A stretch of 5,161 nt of DNA from an uncultured Blautia sp. (GCA_934409175.1 CAKRVX010000115.1:1-5161), one strand, 5' to 3'. Counted from the first letter of the stretch, positions 1-5,082 are shown. Notes: generated from the sequence alone by a model not told the origin. Translations and numbers: made by a program.

Positions 1-21
1 TAATCGGGTGAGGGCTTGACC
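1..21 (+). rRNA. 3' end of 23S ribosomal RNA gene (partial)
   Basis: The first bases, TAATCGGGTGAGGGCTTGAC plus C, match the conserved 3' terminus of Firmicutes 23S rRNA, for which Bacillus has TAATCGATCGAGGACTTAACC. The GGGCTTGACC end is the strand that normally pairs with the 23S 5' end. Only the terminal bases lie in the window. The exact mature 3' end may differ by a base or two. The identification rests on recalled family sequence, not on an alignment. Confidence 0.85.
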
Positions 22-91
22 AAGAATCGCAGGAAGTTAATTCTCAAGGAAATGTCAACATGTATGTAGTTTTGAAGATACAGTGAGAAGG
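22..91 (+). other. rRNA operon trailer without a 5S gene
   Basis: These 70 bases separate the 23S end from the terminator. They are too short for a 5S rRNA (about 117 nt) and I see no 5S-like sequence in them. The part around 60-80 (TGTATGTAGTTTTGAAGATA) resembles the spacer commonly seen next to Lachnospiraceae rRNA genes, by recollection. The stretch probably takes part in processing of the 23S 3' end. Confidence 0.55.
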
Positions 92-117
92 CCAGCTAGT
101 TATTAGCTGGTTTTTTT
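92..117 (+). terminator. Intrinsic terminator of the rRNA operon
   Basis: A perfect 7-bp stem CCAGCTA/TAGCTGG (92-98 with 104-110) closes a 5-base loop and is followed at once by seven T residues (111-117). This is a textbook rho-independent terminator on the plus strand and marks the end of the rRNA transcript. Confidence 0.88.
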
Positions 118-170
118 GTACCTTTTTTTTCTGGATAAATATTGATTGAGAGAAAGAAGGGTATTTTTTT

Positions 171-374
171 ACGGAATTTGCAAATACATTTGTAGATGAT
201 TCCAAGTATAAGACACTTCCGGTAGGAATCATGTCTTTCGTAGGGGAACATTCAACAAACTGGGGAATTATCGGAGCTGGCATGGTAATTGCTACATTAC
301 CAACCGTACTGATATATTTATTATTGAGCAAACAGGTTCAGGAAAGCTTCACAGTTGGAGCTGTGAAAGGCTAA
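171..374 (+). pseudogene. 5'-truncated remnant of a MalG/UgpE-type sugar ABC transporter permease
   Basis: The frame ending in TAA at 372-374 encodes about 67 residues beginning TEFANTFVDDSKYKTLPVG. It continues through a membrane segment (WGIIGAGMVIATLPTVLIYL) to the typical C-terminus FTVGAVKG. This is the last quarter of carbohydrate ABC transporter inner-membrane permeases of the MalG/UgpE/LacG type, including the TLPVG and GAVKG signatures. The full protein is normally about 275-300 residues, so roughly 200 residues and the EAA loop are missing. In the same frame a TGA stop lies at 147-149, and the codons between it and 171 do not look like permease. No start codon or ribosome binding site precedes the conserved part, so it should not be translated. 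The break falls close to 160-170, about 50 bp after the rRNA terminator. It is a dead fragment, probably left by a rearrangement next to the rRNA operon. Confidence 0.82.
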
Positions 375-375
375 G

Positions 376-407
376 AAAAAGGGAATTGCATATGCAGTTC
401 CCTTTTT
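376..407 (+). terminator. Terminator of the ancestral permease operon
   Basis: A long hairpin spans 381-402: GGGAATTG pairs with CAGTTCCC, including one G-T pair, and can extend into the palindromic TGCATATGCA core. It is followed by TTTTT (403-407) and preceded by AAAAA, so it could work in both directions. It begins one base after the permease fragment's stop codon and shields the next operon from upstream reading. Confidence 0.85.
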
Positions 408-423
408 ATAATAATCAAAATTC

Positions 424-452
424 TTGTTCCATCCAATTTTCTATGCTAAAAT
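424..452 (+). promoter_or_regulatory. Predicted sigma-A promoter of the peptidase-acetyltransferase operon
   Basis: A -35-like TTGTTC (424-429) is followed after 17 bases by TAAAAT (447-452), which differs from the consensus -10 at one position. The -10 is preceded by TGC, the extended -10 motif. Transcription would start near 459 and give a leader of about 30 bases. The -35 box is weak; the spacing and extended -10 carry the call. Confidence 0.6.
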
Positions 453-471
453 GTCACTATCGTAATATATC

Positions 472-481
472 AGGAAAGAGG
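472..481 (+). promoter_or_regulatory. Ribosome binding site supporting the TTG start at 490
   Basis: AGGAAAGAGG ends 8 bases before the TTG codon at 490. A second GAGG at 483-486 lies too close to be the main site. An in-frame TAA at 463-465, with no ATG or GTG between it and 490, makes TTG the only start that keeps the conserved N-terminal region. Confidence 0.6.
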
Positions 482-489
482 CGAGGAAA

Positions 490-2517
490 TTGAACATAGA
501 AGATTCCTGTATTTCCTGCATTGACACAGACTGGTCTTATCAGCTGGCCAAACGCATGGAAAAAGAGAAAACCAATCCTGTTCTGGGTTATCGTACTGCA
601 GGCTCTGATGCAGAGACAGCTACAGGTGAGATGCTTTACAAAGAAATGAAGAGCATAGGTCTTAAAGACGTAACGAAGGATACATTCACATTGGATGGAT
701 GGGAGTTTAAAAAAGCTGTTCTGAAGTTCAGGGATGCTGGAGGGCAGGAACATGAATTTCAGATGGGAGGTTATCAGACAAACTTTGAAACGGATGGATT
801 TCAGGAATATGAACTGGTTTATCTGGGAAAAGGCACAGCTGCCGATTATGAAAATGTGAATGTGAAAGGTAAGCTGGTCATGGTGGAGATTAACCAGCGT
901 GATGAATGGTGGATCAGCTTTCCGGTATATCAGGCGTATCTGAGAGGTGCAGCAGCAGTGATCGCTGTTCAGGCCAATGGATATGGAGAAATTGCAGAGA
1001 CTGCTCTGAATGCACAGGATATTGCAGGACCTGATTTTGCGCCTGCATTTTCGCTGTCTCAGGCAGATGCCCGCATTTTGAAAGACGAGTTAGGAGATTT
1101 GAACGAAAAAAAAGCTATTTCTGTTTTTCTTGATGCATATTCAAAAGTTATGCCGGAAGTAAAGGCTAGTAATATTGTGGGAAAGATCCCGGGAACAGAG
1201 ACGGATTCCATGATTTTGTTATCTGCTCATTACGATTCTTATTTTGACGGATTTCAGGATGACAATGCAGCTATTGCAATGATGCTGGGAATTGCGCGCG
1301 CCCTGGTAATGGGTGAATATAAACCTGCGCATACCATTGTTTTCTGTGCCATGGCAGCAGAAGAATGGGGAGTGATCGATTCCAAATATGACTGGTCTAC
1401 TGGTGCTTATAATCAGGTGTTTCGTCTGCATCCGGAATGGCAGGGAAAGGTGATTGCCAATCTGAATTTTGAGCTTCCGGCTCATGCTCATAATACCCAG
1501 GACGCCATCCGCTGTACTTATGAGTATGCAGATTTTATACGTCAATTTACAGAATCTCTTACTGTACCCAGAGAAGCATATCCGGATGGAATTACAGTTC
1601 TTTATCCCATTGAGACCTGGTCAGATGATTTTTCCATGGCCATTGCAGGGATTCCGTCCACAGTCAATGATTTCAGTGCAGGTCCATTTATGCAAAATTA
1701 TTATCATTCGCAGTATGATAATCAGGATGTATATCAGGAACCGGTTTATCGTTTTCATCATCAGTGCTATCTGAAGCTGATCATGGCATTTGACCGTTTG
1801 GTACTGCCGCCATTGAATTTCGGTAATACAATGAATGCGGTTATTAACAGTGTAAAAGATAGCTCTCTGAATCTGGCAGAGGCAGAACAGAAAGAACTTC
1901 TGATTTTACTTGAGAGTGCAGCTGAACTGGGGGAAAAGATCTATGGCACAATCTGCCGGATCAACAGAGAATATCAGAGTCTGACAGAAACGTCAGCAAA
2001 GATAGCTTTTCGTGAAAAATGGTATTTACAGGGAAAGAAACTTCTGTATATTTTCCGCAAAGCCCAGGATTATCTGGTACGTCTGAACTGGCAGGACGAG
2101 GTTATATTTCCCCAGGAGGCTGCTGCATGGAATATTCAGCAACTGGAGAAGGCGAGTGCTGCTCTGAAGAAAAATAACATTACAGATGCTCTGAAAGCCC
2201 TTTACAGAGTAGATAATAATATGTATGCGTTTCTTTTTGATGAAGAGGTATATTATCATTTTACGGAATATATTCTTCATCAACCGAAGGATCGTCTGAT
2301 GTGGGGAACAGGGCGCATTATGCATCATGAAAATCTGTATGGAATGGTTCAGAAACTAAAAGAACGAATGAATGAAACAGCTCCTGAACTTGATGGAGAA
2401 ATCCGACGGCTGGAAGCTGCTCTTCGCAGACAGAGAGCATATTATATGGATGATATCCGATATTTGAAACAGTCTGTTTCCAGACTTTGCATTATGTTAA
2501 AAGAAATAGCAGAATAA
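490..2517 (+). CDS. M28-family zinc peptidase with PA domain
   Basis: This 675-residue protein is a predicted di-zinc exopeptidase of the M28 family (aminopeptidase Y / YwaD / glutamate carboxypeptidase II superfamily). It would cleave amino acids from peptides. The N-terminal region with NPVLGYRTAGSDAE (29-42) is typical of the family. Residues about 105-220 look like a protease-associated (PA) domain inserted before the second half of the catalytic domain. The active-site set is present: H247 and D249 in SAHYDS, the bridging D258 in QDDNAA, general base E291 with zinc ligand E292 in AMAAEEWG, E328 in NFEL (where relatives have NFDM or NLDM), and H406 in YYHSQYDN. Residues about 440-675 are mostly helical with no motif I recognise. 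No signal peptide or membrane segment is visible, so the enzyme is probably cytoplasmic, unlike many PA-domain M28 enzymes. Translation starts at TTG. It is the first gene of a probable operon with the acetyltransferase 22 bp downstream. The family call is firm; the substrate is unknown. Confidence 0.9.
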   Translation: MNIEDSCISCIDTDWSYQLAKRMEKEKTNPVLGYRTAGSDAETATGEMLYKEMKSIGLKDVTKDTFTLDGWEFKKAVLKFRDAGGQEHEFQMGGYQTNFETDGFQEYELVYLGKGTAADYENVNVKGKLVMVEINQRDEWWISFPVYQAYLRGAAAVIAVQANGYGEIAETALNAQDIAGPDFAPAFSLSQADARILKDELGDLNEKKAISVFLDAYSKVMPEVKASNIVGKIPGTETDSMILLSAHYDSYFDGFQDDNAAIAMMLGIARALVMGEYKPAHTIVFCAMAAEEWGVIDSKYDWSTGAYNQVFRLHPEWQGKVIANLNFELPAHAHNTQDAIRCTYEYADFIRQFTESLTVPREAYPDGITVLYPIETWSDDFSMAIAGIPSTVNDFSAGPFMQNYYHSQYDNQDVYQEPVYRFHHQCYLKLIMAFDRLVLPPLNFGNTMNAVINSVKDSSLNLAEAEQKELLILLESAAELGEKIYGTICRINREYQSLTETSAKIAFREKWYLQGKKLLYIFRKAQDYLVRLNWQDEVIFPQEAAAWNIQQLEKASAALKKNNITDALKALYRVDNNMYAFLFDEEVYYHFTEYILHQPKDRLMWGTGRIMHHENLYGMVQKLKERMNETAPELDGEIRRLEAALRRQRAYYMDDIRYLKQSVSRLCIMLKEIAE

Positions 2518-2520
2518 ATG

Positions 2521-2527
2521 AAGGAGA
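2521..2527 (+). promoter_or_regulatory. Ribosome binding site of the acetyltransferase gene
   Basis: AAGGAGA lies in the 22-bp gap between the two genes, 12 bases before the ATG at 2540. The spacing is a little long but the match to the 16S tail is strong. There is no room for a terminator or promoter between the genes, which supports co-transcription. Confidence 0.7.
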
Positions 2528-2539
2528 TTTATACATACT

Positions 2540-3181
2540 ATGGAAAGTGATAAGTTATACAGAGTACAGGAAGAAGATTTGCCGCGACTGCAGAAATTAT
2601 TGACTGTCTGTTTCGCACAGGATCCCTTATATCATGCTTTGATTCCTGACGATGCTACCAGAAAGCGGCTTTTGCCGGAACTTTTTTCCTGTGACCTTAC
2701 AGAGTTTTATCACACCTGTGAAATCTATTCGGACAGCAGTGAACTGAACAGTATTCTGGTAGTTTCTGATGAAACAGAGCATTATAATTTCCTGCAGTAT
2801 TGTCTCACAGAAGCGAAAGCTCTGCTTACCACAGATGGCTGGCTGATTAAAGAGGACCCCAGTCTGAAAACTTTCTGGAATTTTGTACAGGGAAAAGATT
2901 ATCTGAATTCCAGTTGGACGGATCAGCTTCATCAGACGGAAAGACTCCATGTGATCTATCTGGCTGTAGATCCGGCTCACCAGCATCATGGACTGGCAGA
3001 ACTTCTTATGGATGAGGTAATTGATTATGCGCAGGAACATAAAATGCTGATTTCTCTTGAGACGCATAATTCCAATAATGTTCCTATTTATGAGCATTTT
3101 GGATTTAAGGTATACGGTATTGTAGAAAAACAACATTTTGGGTTGAAACAATATTGTATGGTTAAGGAAGCTTCTGTCTGA
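2540..3181 (+). CDS. GNAT-family N-acetyltransferase
   Basis: This 213-residue protein is a predicted acetyl-CoA-dependent acyltransferase of the GNAT fold, probably cytoplasmic. The acetyl-CoA binding motif A is clear: strand LHVIYLAVDP (136-145) followed by the pyrophosphate loop QHHGLA (148-153, the Q/R-x-x-G-x-G/A signature) and a helix to about 165. Motif B follows, with LETHNSNNVPIYEHFGF (173-189) and its conserved Y184 and FGF. The N-terminal part (1-135) carries the usual acceptor-side elements and is longer than in minimal GNAT proteins of about 150 residues. The acceptor could be a protein N-terminus, an amino acid, a polyamine or a drug; the sequence does not say. Its position 22 bp behind the M28 peptidase suggests one transcript and perhaps a linked role in peptide or amino-acid handling. 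That link is inference from gene order only. Confidence 0.87.
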   Translation: MESDKLYRVQEEDLPRLQKLLTVCFAQDPLYHALIPDDATRKRLLPELFSCDLTEFYHTCEIYSDSSELNSILVVSDETEHYNFLQYCLTEAKALLTTDGWLIKEDPSLKTFWNFVQGKDYLNSSWTDQLHQTERLHVIYLAVDPAHQHHGLAELLMDEVIDYAQEHKMLISLETHNSNNVPIYEHFGFKVYGIVEKQHFGLKQYCMVKEASV

Positions 3182-3221
3182 TAAAAATAGACTATTTTTG
3201 GTGGTAATTTTTGTATAAATC

Positions 3222-3251
3222 TTCACCTAGTAATATTCTATGTTTTATATT
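3222..3251 (+). promoter_or_regulatory. Possible promoter of the BlaI-family gene
   Basis: TTCACC (3222-3227, four of six matches to -35) and TATATT (3246-3251, five of six to -10) are 18 bases apart, which would start transcription near 3258. The region is very AT-rich, so other -10-like boxes exist. An imperfect palindrome GTATATATGTAC (3262-3273) lies just downstream, where an autorepressor could bind. Confidence 0.38.
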
Positions 3252-3291
3252 AAAATAAGATGTATATATGTACTATAAATATATCACTAAT

Positions 3292-3298
3292 AAGGAGG
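3292..3298 (+). promoter_or_regulatory. Strong ribosome binding site fixing the BlaI-family start at 3307
   Basis: AAGGAGG is a near-perfect Shine-Dalgarno sequence 8 bases before the ATG at 3307. The frame is open back to another ATG at 3268, but that one has no ribosome binding site and lies within the likely leader. The start at 3307 gives a protein that begins where BlaI-family proteins normally begin. Confidence 0.85.
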
Positions 3299-3306
3299 AC
3301 TTAATA

Positions 3307-3684
3307 ATGGTACGCAACGCGATGAGCGCAACTGAATTTTATATTTTGAATTATTTATGGTCCAGAGAAACACCGGGGACTTTTTCTGAAATTATGAACT
3401 ACTTTAATAACGAGGCAAAAAAAGAGTGGAAAAAGCAAACTGTAAATACATTCCTTACACGTCTTGCTCAGAAAGGTTTTCTGAACATTGATAAAAGCGG
3501 AAAGCGTGCTCTTTATATTCCAGCTGTTACAAAGCAGAAGTATTTTGAGAATTATGCTCAGCAGATTGTTGATGATTCCTATGAGGGTTCTCTGAAAAAT
3601 TTTGTCAGTGCATTCGCAAATGTACGTAAGCTGTCACAGGCTGAAAAGGATGATCTTGTAAATTACATTAAAGAACTTAAATAA
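3307..3684 (+). CDS. BlaI/MecI/CopY-family winged-helix repressor (orphan)
   Basis: This 125-residue protein matches the length and layout of BlaI/MecI-type transcriptional repressors. These bind DNA as dimers and, in the classical system, are inactivated when the membrane sensor-protease BlaR1/MecR1 triggers their cleavage. The N-terminal winged helix covers about 6-75. It includes SATEFYILNYLW (7-18), the recognition-helix region WKKQTVNTFLTRLAQKGFL (41-59) and the wing KRALYIPAV (66-74). The C-terminal part (about 78-125) is the helical dimerisation region. It contains SLKNFVSAF, and the N98-F99 pair sits near where BlaI and MecI are cut (N101-F102). No BlaR1-like M56 peptidase or beta-lactamase gene adjoins it, so its target and inducer are unknown. 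It might be one of the many family members that control other functions. A shared terminator with the convergent DUF2284 gene starts at its stop codon. Confidence 0.88.
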   Translation: MVRNAMSATEFYILNYLWSRETPGTFSEIMNYFNNEAKKEWKKQTVNTFLTRLAQKGFLNIDKSGKRALYIPAVTKQKYFENYAQQIVDDSYEGSLKNFVSAFANVRKLSQAEKDDLVNYIKELK

Positions 3685-3725
3685 AAATTCAGGCATCGGT
3701 TGAAACCGGTGCCTGAATTTTATTT
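3684..3725. terminator. Bidirectional terminator between convergent genes
   Basis: An 18-base-pair stem (3684-3700 paired with 3705-3721, one G-T pair at 3696/3709) closes a four-base TGAA loop; counted exactly it is 17 pairs from 3684/3721 to 3700/3705. The core is TTCAGGCATCGG with CCGGTGCCTGAA. A-rich sequence precedes it and T-rich sequence follows, so it works in both directions. Each foot of the stem overlaps a stop codon: TAA of the BlaI-family gene (3682-3684) and of the minus-strand DUF2284 gene (3720-3722). Confidence 0.92.
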
Positions 3726-4199
3726 GTGAAACAGAATCTGAGTGAAAAATCTTACATTGGAATCATCTGCCCAGCAGATCATACCTACAGAATCGGCCAT
3801 TTTCTGAGCATCTACGCTATAAGCAGACATACAGGAACAGTTTTTATATGGACCTGCACTCATGATCAGAACGTCTTCTTTTCCAGCTGCCTGCATACGC
3901 TGTGCCAGTTTTTCTGTCAGAATATTCTGCTCATGTTTGGCTTTCTTAAAAAGAACCGGATCCATAAGGGGATGTTCCAGCATAGTCTGAAGAACTAATG
4001 TCTTTTCATATTTTAATGCTTTTTCATGCATTTCTTCTACTGTTCCGCAAGTCGGAGGACAGGCCGGAACCAGGTTATAATTTCCGCAAAGATTGTCCTC
4101 ACAGAACTGTCTGTATTCTGGTACAAATACCAGATCTTTGGTATCCATGATAGCTGCATTTGCGAAGCCCATGGAAAGTGCTTCTTTTATAAAATCCAT
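3720..4199 (-). CDS. DUF2284-type cysteine-rich predicted metal-binding protein
   Basis: This 159-residue protein resembles the DUF2284 family of predicted metal-binding proteins, which have no settled biochemical function. Cysteines fall in two groups. An N-terminal group is C33, C38, C47 and C51 in CEDNLCGNYNLVPACPPTC; the C-x4-C-G-x-Y and CPP-x-C pattern is the family hallmark. A second group, C121 and C123 in GPYKNCSC, is followed by C142 in MICWADD, with the region between (YSVDAQKMADSVGM) typical of the family's C-terminal half. The cysteines could hold an iron-sulfur cluster or zinc. No signal peptide is seen. The start at 4199 is chosen because AAAGGAGA lies 7 bases upstream; an in-frame ATG at 4223 lacks such a site. 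It is transcribed divergently from the TetR regulator, which may control it, and ends in the shared bidirectional terminator. Confidence 0.82.
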   Translation of the reverse strand: MDFIKEALSMGFANAAIMDTKDLVFVPEYRQFCEDNLCGNYNLVPACPPTCGTVEEMHEKALKYEKTLVLQTMLEHPLMDPVLFKKAKHEQNILTEKLAQRMQAAGKEDVLIMSAGPYKNCSCMSAYSVDAQKMADSVGMICWADDSNVRFFTQILFHK

Positions 4200-4206
4200 A
4201 AGTATG

Positions 4207-4214
4207 TCTCCTTT
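4207..4214 (-). promoter_or_regulatory. Ribosome binding site fixing the DUF2284 start
   Basis: On the minus strand AAAGGAGA stands 7 bases before the ATG at 4199. The longer open frame beginning at 4223 has its first codons upstream of and through this site, which argues against that start. Confidence 0.85.
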
Positions 4215-4271
4215 CCAAAACAAGACTGGTTATCAGAAGTATTCTAAAATATCTGCTGTGTTTCTTAGATG

Positions 4272-4280
4272 ATTATAACA
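4272..4280 (-). promoter_or_regulatory. Extended -10 promoter of the DUF2284 gene
   Basis: On the minus strand the bases read TGTTATAAT, a consensus extended -10 (TGn plus TATAAT) lying about 73 bases before the start codon at 4199. The region 17-18 bases further upstream is T-rich with no good -35 box, which is acceptable for an extended -10 promoter. Confidence 0.6.
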
Positions 4281-4326
4281 TTTTAGAGAAAATAAAAACA
4301 GAGATATAAAAATATTGATAAGGAAG

Positions 4327-4345
4327 TGGTATAATAATTATATCA
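4327..4345 (+). promoter_or_regulatory. TetR-gene promoter -10 inside an operator-like dyad
   Basis: TGG-TATAAT (4327-4335) is a consensus extended -10 for the gene starting at 4369, with a leader of roughly 25-30 bases. The same bases are part of a 19-base dyad, TGGTATAATAATTATATCA: arms TATAAT and ATTATA about a central A at 4336, with outer TG and CA also symmetric. A dimeric TetR protein bound here would block its own promoter. The promoter call is stronger than the operator call, because AT-rich dyads arise by chance. Confidence 0.6.
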
Positions 4346-4368
4346 AATGTGCCTGCGAAAGGAATTTT

Positions 4369-4947
4369 ATGGACATGATAACTGAAACCGGAAAAGGTGA
4401 AAAAACAAAATACCGTCTTGCACAATCTATGAAGGAATGCATGAAGACAACATCTGTAGATAATATTACAGTGAAACAGATCACAGAAAACTGCGGCGTT
4501 ACCCGTCAGACTTTTTACAGGAACTTTATGGACAAATTTGATTTGATCAACTGGTATTTTGATAAGCTTCTGGCGAAATCTTTTGAACATATGGGAATGG
4601 GAAAAACGGTATATGATGCTTTGGTAAAGAAATTTACTTATATTGAGGAAGAACACATTTTTTTTGCTGCTGCGTTTCGATATGACAATCAGAACAGCCT
4701 GCGGCAGCATGATTTTGAACTGATCCTGGAGTTTTATGAGAATCTGATTCGCCAGAAGACAGGGAGAGTTCCAGACGAAACAATTCATTGCATTCTGGAA
4801 ATGTATTGCCAGAGTTCAATCTATATGACTGTGAAATGGGTGTTGGGAGAAATGAAATGTACGCCCCAGGGGCTGGCTGCAGTTCTTGTAGATGGAATGC
4901 CAGGAAAACTCTCCGAATTGTTTGAAAAACTTGAAATATTATCATAG
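4369..4947 (+). CDS. TetR/AcrR-family transcriptional regulator
   Basis: This 192-residue protein has the TetR N-terminal three-helix DNA-binding domain. Residues 13-30 form helix 1 (TKYRLAQSMKECMKTTSV), and the helix-turn-helix lies at about 33-53 (ITVKQITENCGVTRQTFY followed by RNF). The TRQTFYRNFMDKFDLINWYF stretch is typical of the DhaS-like subgroup, whose C-terminal domain has its own profile. Residues about 75-192 are helical and would form the ligand-binding and dimer part; the ligand is unknown. The ATG at 4369 is chosen because AAAGGA lies 5 bases upstream; a second ATG at 4375 is also possible. The open frame extends upstream to a TTG at 4315, but the predicted -10 box (4330-4335) lies inside that extension. 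The gene is divergent from the DUF2284 gene, a common arrangement for a regulator and its target. DhaS-like relatives act with dihydroxyacetone kinase, but no such gene is here. Confidence 0.88.
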   Translation: MDMITETGKGEKTKYRLAQSMKECMKTTSVDNITVKQITENCGVTRQTFYRNFMDKFDLINWYFDKLLAKSFEHMGMGKTVYDALVKKFTYIEEEHIFFAAAFRYDNQNSLRQHDFELILEFYENLIRQKTGRVPDETIHCILEMYCQSSIYMTVKWVLGEMKCTPQGLAAVLVDGMPGKLSELFEKLEILS

Positions 4948-5035
4948 TTATAACCTGTTAGTTAGAAAAAAAACTGGTAAAAAAATTTGTATAATTTTAC
5001 CTGTCGATTTTCGTAGCTATTGCACAAATTTTGTG

Positions 5036-5075
5036 AGAAAGTTACATTTGATTGAAAGTGTAACTTTCTTTTTTT
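5036..5075 (+). terminator. Strong intrinsic terminator downstream of the TetR gene
   Basis: AGAAAGTTACA (5036-5046) pairs perfectly with TGTAACTTTCT (5059-5069). The stem can extend three more pairs (one G-T) to a 6-base loop, and seven T residues run 5069-5075. It faces the plus strand only; the other side has no T run. It lies 88 bases after the TetR stop codon, so it ends either that mRNA or a short transcript starting in between. Confidence 0.87.
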
Positions 5076-5082
5076 ATTTATA

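Noticed and set aside
44..331. Minus-strand open frame of 95 codons opposite the rRNA terminator and permease remnant
   Set aside because: It spans the rRNA trailer and terminator, has no ribosome binding site, and lies antisense to clearly recognisable permease sequence.
3183..3199. AAAAATAG/CTATTTTT hairpin just after the GNAT gene as a terminator
   Set aside because: The stem is all A-T apart from one G-C pair with almost no loop, so it would be weak. Some read-through into the BlaI-family gene remains possible.
2627..3226. Minus-strand open frame of 199 codons opposite the GNAT gene
   Set aside because: It is long, but it lies antisense to a gene with clear GNAT motifs, has no family features, and results from low stop density opposite AT-rich coding sequence.
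3268..3306. Upstream ATG that would lengthen the BlaI-family protein by 13 residues
   Set aside because: It has no ribosome binding site, lies in the probable leader, and the strong AAGGAGG at 3292-3298 points to the ATG at 3307.
4315..4368. TTG start that would lengthen the TetR protein by 18 residues
   Set aside because: The consensus extended -10 promoter lies inside this stretch, and AAAGGA is placed correctly for the ATG at 4369.
4273..4788. Minus-strand open frame of 171 codons opposite the TetR gene
   Set aside because: It is antisense to a well-supported TetR protein and runs through its promoter; the composition is hydrophobic and Phe/Ile-rich as expected for a shadow frame.
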